Shown: piece after piece, positions 52,101-59,236 of the stretch | Layout: each line of letters starts with the position of its first letter | Numbering within the stretch: the first letter of the stretch is position 1 | Assembly (NCBI GenBank): GCA_036272595.1 | Contig: DATAYM010000058.1 | Span: forward strand, 62,001 to 126,000 | Direction: 5' to 3' | Source: Poindextera sp036272595 | GTDB taxonomy: Bacteria > Pseudomonadota > Alphaproteobacteria > Caulobacterales > Caulobacteraceae | Length of the DNA stretch: 64,000 bases | The notes under the pieces: generated by a model | Database searches by the model: none | What the model was told of the DNA's origin: nothing | The model's input: only the letters and a program-made list of their open reading frames with translations | Made by a program: the position numbers and the translations under genes

Positions 52101-53221
52101 TTCGCCGGGCCTGGCATGCTGCTGGCTTGCCACGGCGAAATGCTGATGGCGCCGCCGGCATACGTTCCGCCGTTCCCGGGAGCAATCGAGTCAGCGGCTG
52201 AAATCGTTCCGGCATTGTTGATCGTCAGGCCGTCTACACCACTTTGAATGGCAATTGCCCGGCCGTCTCCGCCAACAGTGTTCTGGAAGGACTGAATAAC
52301 GCCGGTCGATTTATTGTTGATCGTTATCCCCGAAAAGGCGCCACTCGAACTTCCCGAATCTCCGAACACCAGCTCGGAACCTTCGCCGCCATTGAGCTGT
52401 GTGATGGCGCCCGCGTTATTGATCGTGAGATTGCCAGACTGAAAAAAGGCCGTGACTTCAACGTTGGGATCGATCGTCAGGGTCGCCCCCTGGGCGATTG
52501 TCAGATCATAGTTCGGCGCGCCGCCAAGCTGGCTGCTGCCGGTCAGCGTCCAGTTTCCGCTATTGACGTTGACGTTGGAGAAGCCGTCCCAACCCGGCTG
52601 CGTGGCAAGGGCAGTCGAATTGTCCACCCCTTGGCTTAGGCCGTAGAAGGCCCCGCTCCCCGCGCCCGATAAGTTTATCGTGCCGTTCCCGTTGGGGTCC
52701 AACACACGCCCCCTTATGACCCCGCCGGTCGCTTCATTGAGCACGTCACTGCCGCCGTAGCCGAAGAGGACAGCCAAGCCGGTGCCCAGGGTGCTGTGTA
52801 TTACGCCGGTATTGCTCAGTGTTTCAGTACCCAAGGCAGGTTGGTCGGCCTGACTGGTTTGGTACAGATCAATCGGAAGGGCCGCCCACATTGAGCCTGC
52901 ATTGGTGATCGTCAGGTTGCCACCGGTCGTCGCTCCTGAAATGACGACGTCGAAGATGCCTGCCGTGATCGAGCCGTTATTGACGAGGATCACGCCGGGG
53001 CCGGTCGCGGGCGTGTCCCAGGATAGCCCGGCGCCGGAACTCACCGAAATGGCGCCGCCGGCATCGACCACCACGGCGTCGGTTCCGCCGATACTCGTCG
53101 TCGTTGGCACGGTCTGTCCCGAGGACACAGTGAGACTGTCGGCGAGAGCGGCCGCCGGAGTGGACAACAGCACAGCCGAAGCCAGCAAGAGCGCGCGGCG
53201 CGAGCGCGTGACCGTAAGCAT
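49124..53221 (-). CDS. Large autotransporter (beta-helix passenger plus barrel)
   Basis: A 1365-residue type Va-like autotransporter. Signal peptide MLTVTRSRRALLLASAVLLS followed by AAALA. The passenger (about 28-1080) is Gly/Ser/Thr/Asn-rich with repeated TINNxG turns near residues 103, 265, 299, 332, 376, 410 and 454, two related modules at 152-232 and 498-577 that both contain the GWDGFSxVNVNSGxWTLxG string, and PATR-like strands NGALVKNGPGVLTFEGPYSF near 800. The C-terminal barrel spans about 1085-1365, ending LLAAWEF with terminal Phe. It has fewer GC-rich codons than the surroundings. Divergent from a LuxR-type regulator gene. Confidence 0.9.
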   Translation of the reverse strand: MLTVTRSRRALLLASAVLLSTPAAALADSLTVSSGQTVPTTTSIGGTDAVVVDAGGAISVSSGAGLSWDTPATGPGVILVNNGSITAGIFDVVISGATTGGNLTITNAGSMWAALPIDLYQTSQADQPALGTETLSNTGVIHSTLGTGLAVLFGYGGSDVLNEATGGVIRGRVLDPNGNGTINLSGAGSGAFYGLSQGVDNSTALATQPGWDGFSNVNVNSGNWTLTGSSQLGGAPNYDLTIAQGATLTIDPNVEVTAFFQSGNLTINNAGAITQLNGGEGSELVFGDSGSSSGAFSGITINNKSTGVIQSFQNTVGGDGRAIAIQSGVDGLTINNAGTISAADSIAPGNGGTYAGGAISISPWQASSMPGPANVTINNLPGGVLEDTGVSSAIVIGQDGPVATRSVSNITINNQGAIIGGSGAGALAAISVFSQDPIDPAANTPIQTGTIPGIVINNTGTIDGSGSGVAIDDSINTAGLVLTNGAGGVIRGAVAFGSGDDTFNVETGSSVIGRVTGGGGTDTLNLSGPGAGTLFGSSEGVNGSEGISATAPLSFTGWDGFSVVNVNSGSWTLAGGGYYDQLNVASGATFTVADNTFSSTPNGTPTDAGIGAAHDTLAIVNDGTFVVGGSHSALSYNPSAPPPFSYAGSGRIEFSGTGTYYVAPNQSFVVPGGASISNGAVVVLGELASNVTVNPGATLQIGGGGAVIADQALPSGAYTDTGLTGNVTGAVIDNGTVVFNRLDDYDFTGAFSGNGALVKNGPGVLTFEGPYSFTGATTVNGGTIDIADLVGDTNLELDSGTLNLTGSMSFIANLTGTGGTVNVAAGDTLNIGSGDFGGDMVGGGALEKTGNATLVLSGNVTLSGPTEVAGGDLQVDGNLSSPVTVDDGASLGGAGSITGSVTVASGGTFSPGDPVTTNVIGAVIFKTGSAYLAQVTTVAADLINVSGAVTIQPGAAVEVMPLGNVSSYGRLNSYTIIRATAGVSGTFSSVTSDMPLLTPHLTYTDDTVDLSLTRNDISFASLAATRNQAAAAAAIEAGGFGTPLYMALIVQDATGSRTGYDALSGEAFASIPTVMLAQSDQTRRTLMERMDQPGDKDGVWAEATGGWGSFAGGGGVAGSHDSVGGFTLGVDGGFHGWRLGVAGDYLQDTINIGQRSSSADDQAEGVSLYAGSVAGPFAVKLGASYAWHRVDTRRSELLSGFSDRTRAGFDAGTGQVFGEIGYRIDLHDASLEPFAGLSCDEISTQRAAETGGPAALAVNGETRQVLSSRLGLRAAVDLGRTVSLHGSLAWRHASDDVDGAARVAFEGTGQDFTVIGQPIARDATEVTAGLAGRLGAHGRIDVAYSGQIAAHWQDNSVRLLAAWEF

Positions 53222-53261
53222 GAAGCTTCAACCCCCGAGGTCGTCTGGGCGCTTTTCGCGC

Positions 53262-53269
53262 ACACGTGT
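53262..53269. promoter_or_regulatory. ACACGTGT palindrome in the autotransporter/luxR gap
   Basis: The 193-bp divergent gap 53222-53414 contains ACACGTGT, an 8-bp palindrome about 40 bp upstream of the autotransporter ATG, and a 7-bp hairpin TCCCCCG TT CGGGGGA at 53312-53327. LuxR-type regulators bind short inverted repeats, so the first is a candidate operator for the neighbouring regulator. Weak evidence on its own. Confidence 0.3.
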
Positions 53270-53414
53270 TCAACTCGGAGTGAGTCTAGCGTACAGGAGA
53301 GATGGCTTTCTTCCCCCGTTCGGGGGATGGCTGGAACGACTACTGAAGCGGGCGGGCGCGGGCCCTCAGCGGACGCGTCGTCCACGCTTTGCTTGGGCTA
53401 GGTTAGGGATCTTT

Positions 53415-54506
53415 ATGAATTTGAGTAGCGCCGAAATCTATGAGGCTCTATTCGACGACGAAGCGCTTGCTTTGTTGCCAAACCGGCTCACGGCGTCGGT
53501 GGACGGCCGCTCATCGATCTTGCAGTGGGTTTACCGCGACGGCGGGTGGGAAGCGCTGAGCTATTGCTACTTTACGCCGGAGTACATGCAAATCTACGGC
53601 GATACATGGGCTGCACAGGACCCATGGACAATCGCCAGCAGGCGACCATCCAATCTGAACAAGGTCTTTCTGCTGGAGCAGTCGGTGCCGGTCGCTGCTT
53701 TCGCCAGGAGTACAATCTACAACGAATTCATTCGCCCGATCGGTGATGACACCTTTCACTGTCTGGGCGTCGCTTTCTCGACCGATTGGGGGGATGGAAT
53801 AATTAGCGTCAATCGCGGTCGCACGGCCGCTGCGTTCGGGGCGGCCGAATTGGCGCAGCTGCGGCGCCACGCAAACGACGTGGGGCGGGTGCTCAAGGTT
53901 CGAGGCGAGATCGCCTCGGCTCGTCGGGATGCGCGTGCGCCGCAGGATGCGATAGACGCCATCGCGTTGCCGATCATGATCGTAAATGCGGAGGGTCGGC
54001 TGCTTGCCGCGAACGCCGTCGCCGACGTCGTGCTGAACCGGATGGACGGCTTGGCCGTTCGTCGGGGGGCGCTAGCCGCGATACGCCACGGCGACGGCGC
54101 CGCCCTGCAGCAGGCCATAGTGCTGGCCACGGCCAGCGCCAATCCGCGCGCCACCTCAGTGGTCGTTTCGCGAGGGCCGGAAGCGCCGCCTTATCTGGTT
54201 ACGGTGACGCCGGTGGCGAGACTATCGGGCGCCGGTCGCGCAATGCTGATCTTTCGCGACCCCGATGTGAATGACCTCACGCTCACCGATCGACTGCGTA
54301 CACTCTTCGGCCTGAGCCCGTCGGAGGCGGCCATCGCCATCGACCTGTCGCTCGGACGCTCCACCGCCGATATTCTGGCCAAGAGAGGCGTGCGTCCCAG
54401 CACGCTGAAGACCCAGCTTGAATCGTTGACGGGAAAGATGGGCTGCGCTCGACAGTCGGAAGTCGCCGCAAGGGTGGCCTCGTTGCCGCCAATCACAAGC
54501 AGCTAA
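53415..54506 (+). CDS. LuxR-type HTH regulator with N-terminal sensor domain
   Basis: A 363-residue regulator. The C-terminal 65 residues form a LuxR/FixJ-type DNA-binding domain: LRTLFGLSPSEAAIAIDLSL, then GRSTADILAKRGVRPSTLKTQLESLTGKMG. The middle (PIMIVNAEGRLLAANAVADV ... RAMLIFRDPD) reads as a PAS-like sensor; the first 140 residues have no family I recognise. It is not of the acyl-homoserine-lactone type by eye, as the autoinducer-binding Trp/Tyr/Asp pattern is missing. ATG 53415. Divergent from, and probably controlling, the autotransporter. Confidence 0.85.
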   Translation: MNLSSAEIYEALFDDEALALLPNRLTASVDGRSSILQWVYRDGGWEALSYCYFTPEYMQIYGDTWAAQDPWTIASRRPSNLNKVFLLEQSVPVAAFARSTIYNEFIRPIGDDTFHCLGVAFSTDWGDGIISVNRGRTAAAFGAAELAQLRRHANDVGRVLKVRGEIASARRDARAPQDAIDAIALPIMIVNAEGRLLAANAVADVVLNRMDGLAVRRGALAAIRHGDGAALQQAIVLATASANPRATSVVVSRGPEAPPYLVTVTPVARLSGAGRAMLIFRDPDVNDLTLTDRLRTLFGLSPSEAAIAIDLSLGRSTADILAKRGVRPSTLKTQLESLTGKMGCARQSEVAARVASLPPITSS

Positions 54507-54593
54507 GCTCGCAATAGCCGAGGCCGGCAACGCTTTCTTGACGGCCGCTGCTGACAATGGCATCTGAACGACCCTGTTCTTGGAGGCACGCCC

Positions 54594-54641
54594 GTGCGCC
54601 ACATCATTCTCGTACTTGCAAGGCGACCGCTCTCCGCGTGA
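54594..54641 (+). CDS. ilvBN leader peptide (MRHIILVLARRPLSA)
   Basis: A 15-codon ORF, GTG CGC CAC ATC ATT CTC GTA CTT GCA AGG and so on to TGA, encodes five branched-chain residues in a row (I-I-L-V-L) and one further Leu. GGAGG (54582-54586) sits 7 bases before the GTG. Such leaders sense charging of Ile, Leu and Val tRNAs: a ribosome stalled here would change folding of the downstream RNA so that a terminator cannot form. It lies about 100 bp before ilvB and is followed by the hairpins described next. Confidence 0.85.
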   Translation: MRHIILVLARRPLSA

Positions 54642-54700
54642 CACCCGTCACGCCGGAAATGGTCGCGCGTCCGAAGGCCCCCCGAGGGCCTTTTTCTTTG
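54636..54700 (+). terminator. ilvBN attenuator: leader-stop hairpin and terminator
   Basis: Two RNA hairpins lie in this interval. GCGTGAC ACCC GTCACGC (54636-54653) is a 7-bp stem overlapping the leader stop codon. AAGGCCC CCCGA GGGCCTT (54674-54692) is a 7-bp stem followed directly by TTTCTTT, giving a Rho-independent terminator shape 46 bp before the ilvB ATG. Together with the leader peptide this is the classical attenuator of branched-chain amino acid operons. Which alternative pairings form the antiterminator was not worked out. Confidence 0.8.
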
Positions 54701-54738
54701 CCTAAAATCCCAACCAAAACCCGATCCCGAGACGTCCC

Positions 54739-56541
54739 ATGTCAGACATCCAGCAGAGTTCACAAAAGCAAACCGCCGAGGCGGCGGACATTCTCACCGG
54801 CGCCGAAATCGTCGTGCGCTGCCTGGTCGACCAGGGCGTCGACGTGCTGTTCGGCTATCCCGGCGGCGCGGTGCTGCCGATCTATGACGCGCTGTTCCAT
54901 GAGCCGCGCCTGCGCCACGTGCTGGTGCGCCACGAACAGGGCGCGACCCATGCGGCGGAAGGCTATGCCCGCTCCACCGGGCGGCCGGGCGTCGTGCTGG
55001 TCACCTCCGGTCCCGGGGCGACCAACACCATCACCGGCATCGTCGACGCGCTGATGGATTCCATTCCCATGGTGGTCCTCAGCGGCCAGGTGCCGACCCA
55101 CCTGATCGGCTCCGACGCCTTCCAGGAAGCCGACACCGTCGGCATCACCCGCACCTGCACCAAGCACAACATCCTGGTGAAGCGCGCCGAGGACCTGCCG
55201 CGCGCCATCCACGAGGCCTTCCATATCGCCAGGACCGGTCGGCCGGGCCCGGTGCTGGTCGACATCCCCAAGGACGTGCAGTTCGCCCGCGCGCCCTATC
55301 AGGGGCCGGACGAGGTGCGCTTCGCCCATGTCTACGCGCCGCGCACCAAGGCCGATCCGGCGCGCATCCGCGAGGCGGTGGCGCTGATCGCGGCCGCCGA
55401 GCGGCCGCTGTTCTACACCGGCGGCGGCGTCATCAACGCCGGGCCGCGCGCCAGCGCCCTGCTGCGCGAGTTCGCGGCGCTGACCGGCGCGCCGGTGACC
55501 TCGACCCTGATGGGGCTGGGCGCCTTTCCGGCCGCCGATCCGGCCTGGCTGGGCCTGGTCGGCATGCACGGCATGTTCGAGGCCAACCACGCCATGCACG
55601 ACTGCGACGTCATGGTCTGCATCGGCGCGCGCTTCGACGACCGGGTGACCGGCCGGCTGGACGCCTTCTCGCCGGGCTCGAAGAAGATCCACATCGACAT
55701 CGATCCCTCGTCGATCAACAAGAACGTCCGCGTCGACGTGCCCGTCCTGGGCGACGCCGCCAGCGTGCTCGAGGACCTGATCGCCGTCTGGAAGGCCGAG
55801 CGGCGCAAGGGCTCGGCCGAAAAACTGGCCGGCTGGTGGAGGCAGATCGACGCCTGGCGGGCGCGCCAGTGCCTGCGCTATCGCCCGTCGGACACGCTGA
55901 TCAAGCCGCAGTACGCCATCGAGCGGCTGTACGCCCTGACCAAGGACCGCGACACCTACATCACCACCGAGGTCGGCCAGCACCAGATGTGGGCGGCGCA
56001 GTTCTACCGCTTCGAGGAGCCGAACCGCTGGATGACCTCCGGCGGCCTCGGCACCATGGGCTACGGCCTGCCGGCCGCGGTCGGGGTGCAGATGGCCCAT
56101 CCCGGAAGCCTGGTCATCGACATCGCCGGCGACGCCAGCGTGCAGATGACCATGCAGGAGATGTCGACGGCCATCCAGTACGACCTGCCGATCAAGATCT
56201 TCATCCTCAACAACGAATGGATGGGCATGGTGCGCCAGTGGCAGGAGCTGCTGCACGGCGAGCGGTACAGCCATTCCTATTCGGCCAGCCTGCCGGACTT
56301 CGTGAAGCTGGCCGAGGCCTATGGCGGCGTCGGCCTGCGCGCCGAGAGCCCGGACGAGTTGGATGGGCTGATCGAGGAGATGATCGACCTGCCCGTGCCG
56401 GTGATCTTCGATTGCCGGGTTGAGAAGGCGGAGAACTGCTTCCCGATGATCCCCTCGGGCAAGGCGCACAACGAGATGATCCTCGGCGACGTCGAGGACA
56501 TCGGCGGCGTGATCGACGAGGCTGGCAAGCGGCTGGTGTGA
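54739..56541 (+). CDS. ilvB: Acetolactate synthase, large catalytic subunit
   Basis: Condenses two pyruvates, or pyruvate and 2-oxobutyrate, in the first common step of Val/Leu/Ile synthesis. 600 residues. ThDP-activating E66 lies in VRHEQGATHAAEGYARSTGR; the FAD/central domain is normal; the ThDP motif reads GDASVQMTMQEMSTAIQYDL then KIFILNNEWMGMVRQWQ. ATG 54739 follows the attenuator leader directly. The small-subunit gene follows with a short overlap or gap. Confidence 0.97.
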   Translation: MSDIQQSSQKQTAEAADILTGAEIVVRCLVDQGVDVLFGYPGGAVLPIYDALFHEPRLRHVLVRHEQGATHAAEGYARSTGRPGVVLVTSGPGATNTITGIVDALMDSIPMVVLSGQVPTHLIGSDAFQEADTVGITRTCTKHNILVKRAEDLPRAIHEAFHIARTGRPGPVLVDIPKDVQFARAPYQGPDEVRFAHVYAPRTKADPARIREAVALIAAAERPLFYTGGGVINAGPRASALLREFAALTGAPVTSTLMGLGAFPAADPAWLGLVGMHGMFEANHAMHDCDVMVCIGARFDDRVTGRLDAFSPGSKKIHIDIDPSSINKNVRVDVPVLGDAASVLEDLIAVWKAERRKGSAEKLAGWWRQIDAWRARQCLRYRPSDTLIKPQYAIERLYALTKDRDTYITTEVGQHQMWAAQFYRFEEPNRWMTSGGLGTMGYGLPAAVGVQMAHPGSLVIDIAGDASVQMTMQEMSTAIQYDLPIKIFILNNEWMGMVRQWQELLHGERYSHSYSASLPDFVKLAEAYGGVGLRAESPDELDGLIEEMIDLPVPVIFDCRVEKAENCFPMIPSGKAHNEMILGDVEDIGGVIDEAGKRLV

Positions 56542-56618
56542 GCGCGCCCCGCCGCTCTATGGTGGCCGCGCCCGAAGGTCCGGGCGCGGCGGCCAGCCGA
56601 GCATCGCAAGGAGCGCAC

Positions 56619-57167
56619 TTGTCCATCGAACCGCCGGCTTCCGCCTACGACATGGCCCACGACGTCGAGACCGAGACCGTGGCGACCTTCGCCGTGCTGG
56701 TCGACAACGAGCCGGGTGTGCTGCACCGGGTGGTCGGGCTGTTCGCGGCCCGCGGCTACAACATCGAGAGCCTGACCGTCGCCGAAACCGACCGGGCGGC
56801 GCACACCAGCCGCATCACCATCGTCACCCGCGGCACGCCGCATGTGCTGGCCCAAATCGAGGCCCAGCTGAAGAACATGGTCTCCACCCGCTACGTCCAG
56901 GACGTCAGTCGCGACCCGAACGGGGTCGAGCGGGAGCTGGCCCTGGTCAAGGTGCGCGGTGCCGGCGCCGAGCGGGTCGAGGCGCTGCGCCTGGCCGACA
57001 TCTTCCGCGCCCGGGTGATCGACACCACCTCGCACAGCTTCATCTTCGAGATCACCGGCGCGCCGTCCAAGATCGACAAGTTCACCGACCTGATGCGGCC
57101 ACTCGGCCTGGTCGAGGTTTCGCGCACCGGGGTGCTCTCCATCGAACGCGGCGCGGAGACGCTCTGA
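56619..57167 (+). CDS. ilvN: Acetolactate synthase, small regulatory subunit
   Basis: Regulatory subunit that confers valine feedback inhibition on IlvB. 182 residues with an N-terminal ACT domain (TFAVLVDNEPGVLHRVVGLF, AARGYNIESLTVAETDR) and the ALS_ss C-terminal part (RELALVKVRGAGAERVEALRL ... SFIFEITGAPSKIDKFTDLM). TTG 56619 has AAGGAG 5 bases upstream and is preferred to the GTG 56538 that overlaps the ilvB stop, since residues before it have no family resemblance. Its stop overlaps the next ATG (TGATG). Confidence 0.95.
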   Translation: MSIEPPASAYDMAHDVETETVATFAVLVDNEPGVLHRVVGLFAARGYNIESLTVAETDRAAHTSRITIVTRGTPHVLAQIEAQLKNMVSTRYVQDVSRDPNGVERELALVKVRGAGAERVEALRLADIFRARVIDTTSHSFIFEITGAPSKIDKFTDLMRPLGLVEVSRTGVLSIERGAETL

Positions 57168-58147
57168 TGCCTGAATCGCGGCCTGAGTTTCGCATCGTCG
57201 AAGTCGGCGGCGGCCAAACGCTGCGCTGCGCCATCGAGGGCGAAGGCCCACTGGTGGTGATGGTGCACGGCTTTCCGGAGTCCTGGTACTCCTGGCGCCA
57301 CCAGATCGGCCCGGTCGCCGAGGCCGGCTTCACCGCCTGCGCCATCGACGTGCGGGGCTATGGCGGCTCGGACAAGCCGCACCCGGTCGAGGCCTACGCC
57401 ATGGAGCACATGATCGCCGACGTGGCCGGGCTGATCGAGGCCCTAAGCCCCGACGAGCCGGCGGTGATCGTCGGCCACGACTGGGGCGCGCCGATCGTCT
57501 GGAACACCGCCCTGACCCGGCCCGACCGGGTGCGCGCCGTGGCCGGCCTTTCGGTGCCCTACATGGGCGTGCCGGCCCGCTCGTTCCGCGAGGTGTTCGA
57601 GGAGGCCTTCACCGCCCGCGGCCGCTTCTTCTACCAGCAGTATTTCCAGGCGGTCGGCGTCGCCGAGGCGGAGCTGGAGGCCGACGTGCGCAGCGCGCTG
57701 CGCCGCTTCTACTACGCGATCAGCGGCGACGCGCCCGACGGAACCTGGCCCAACGACAAGCCGGTGGGGGCGAGTCTATTGGACCGCCTGCCCGATCCCG
57801 ATCCCTTCCCCGCCTGGCTGACCCCGGCCGACCTGGACTATTTCGTCGGCGAGTTCGAAGGCTCCGGTTTTCGCGGGCCGCTCAACCGCTATCGCAACCA
57901 CGACGCGGACTTCATCTACCTGCAGGCGTTCGCCGGCCGAAGGATCACCCAGCCAGCGCTGTTCATCGGCGGCGAGCGCGACCTGGTGCTGGCGATGATG
58001 GGCCGGCGCGACATCGTCGCCGTGATGAAGGACCAGATCCCCGACCTGCGCGGCGCCGACATCCTGCCCGGCTGCGGCCACTGGACCCAGCAGGAGCGGC
58101 CGGCCGAGGTGAACGCGCGGCTGCTGGCCTGGCTCGGCGGCCTCTGA
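57167..58147 (+). CDS. Epoxide-hydrolase-like alpha/beta hydrolase
   Basis: A 326-residue soluble epoxide hydrolase type enzyme. Oxyanion motif HGFPESWYSWRHQ, nucleophile Asp D105 in VGHDWGAPIVWNTAL, and the histidine in GCGHWTQQERPAEV are all typical, as is DYFVGEFEGSGFRGPLNRYR. It may open epoxides made during oxidation of unsaturated or aromatic compounds. ATG 57167 overlaps the last base of the ilvN stop, so the gene is coupled to ilvBN translationally though functionally unrelated. Confidence 0.9.
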   Translation: MPESRPEFRIVEVGGGQTLRCAIEGEGPLVVMVHGFPESWYSWRHQIGPVAEAGFTACAIDVRGYGGSDKPHPVEAYAMEHMIADVAGLIEALSPDEPAVIVGHDWGAPIVWNTALTRPDRVRAVAGLSVPYMGVPARSFREVFEEAFTARGRFFYQQYFQAVGVAEAELEADVRSALRRFYYAISGDAPDGTWPNDKPVGASLLDRLPDPDPFPAWLTPADLDYFVGEFEGSGFRGPLNRYRNHDADFIYLQAFAGRRITQPALFIGGERDLVLAMMGRRDIVAVMKDQIPDLRGADILPGCGHWTQQERPAEVNARLLAWLGGL

Positions 58148-58180
58148 CGGGGTGAGACGCGGGATCGACAGGGAGTTCAG

Positions 58181-59233
58181 ATGGATTTCGGCATCCGCGA
58201 CGACGACCAGCTGATCGTCGACACCATGAGCGCCTTCGCCGCCGAGCAGCTTCGCCCGGCCTTGCGCACCGCCGAAGCCGCCCATGCGGTGTCGCCGCCG
58301 GTGCGGGCGAGCTTCGGCGAGCTGGGCTTCGAGGATCTGGACATGCCCGAGGCCGCCGGCGGCGCCGGCCTGGGCATGCTGACCCGGGTGCTGGCCAACA
58401 TCGCCCTGGCCCGCGCCGACGCCGGCGCGGCCATCGGCCTGGACCGGGTCGGGCCGGCGCTGCATGTGCTGCGGGCCTTCGGCGGCGATGACGCGGTGGC
58501 TCGGTTCGCCCGGCCGGTGCTGGATGCGCCCGGCGCGCGCGTCGCGCTCATCATCGAGGAGGCCGACCGCGACCTTGCCGCCGCAGGCCGCATCAGCGGC
58601 GGCGCGGCCTGGGTCCCCACCGACCGCGCCGACCTGGTCGTCGGCCTCGGCCCGACCGGCGCCTGGGTGCTGGAGGGCGGCGCCCGCCTGCAGCCCGTTC
58701 CCGGCGCGGGCCTGCAGGCCGCCGGCGCCAGCCGCATCGATTTCGACGGCCCCGCCGCCGCGGCCTGGAGCGATCCCGAGGCGGCGGCGCGGGCGCTGGC
58801 GCGGGTGCGAGTCTACCACGGCGCGCTGATCGTCGGGGTGCTGGAGGACGCCACTGAGTTCACCCGCGCCTACGCCCAGGAGCGGGTGGCGTTCGGCCAG
58901 CCCATCGCCCACCACCAGGGCCTGGCCTTCCTGATCGTCGACATGTTCACGGCCGTCGAACAGGCGCGGCTGCTGATCGAGGACGCCGCCCGCCGCATGG
59001 AGGCCGGCGACGACGCCGTGCAGGAGGCGGCCGCGGCCTTTGTCGAGGCGGTGGAGGCCAGCCGCTTCGTCGGGCCGAACGGGGTGCAGATCCTGGGCGG
59101 CCACGGCTTCATGCGCGACTTTCCGGTGGAGAAGGCGATGCGCGACTGCCGCGCCCTGGGTCTCCTGGCCGGCGGCCTGCACCGGGCGCGGGACGACGCC
59201 GCCAGCCTCGCCGCCGCTTTCGAGGAGGCCTGA
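58181..59233 (+). CDS. Acyl-CoA dehydrogenase-family protein without the usual catalytic Glu
   Basis: A 350-residue acyl-CoA dehydrogenase-like protein with the normal fold: the FGQPIAHHQGLAFLIVDMFTA helix and GVQILGGHGFMRDFPVEKAMRD segment. The C-terminal position that carries the catalytic Glu in YEGT enzymes reads ALGLLAGGLHRARDD; no Glu appears there. It also lacks the long signature-1 region. It is followed after 3 bp by a complete acyl-CoA dehydrogenase gene, as in the steroid-degrading FadE pairs that form alpha2beta2 heterotetramers with one catalytic partner. Its role as a non-catalytic partner is inference. Confidence 0.8.
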   Translation: MDFGIRDDDQLIVDTMSAFAAEQLRPALRTAEAAHAVSPPVRASFGELGFEDLDMPEAAGGAGLGMLTRVLANIALARADAGAAIGLDRVGPALHVLRAFGGDDAVARFARPVLDAPGARVALIIEEADRDLAAAGRISGGAAWVPTDRADLVVGLGPTGAWVLEGGARLQPVPGAGLQAAGASRIDFDGPAAAAWSDPEAAARALARVRVYHGALIVGVLEDATEFTRAYAQERVAFGQPIAHHQGLAFLIVDMFTAVEQARLLIEDAARRMEAGDDAVQEAAAAFVEAVEASRFVGPNGVQILGGHGFMRDFPVEKAMRDCRALGLLAGGLHRARDDAASLAAAFEEA

Positions 59234-59236
59234 GCC

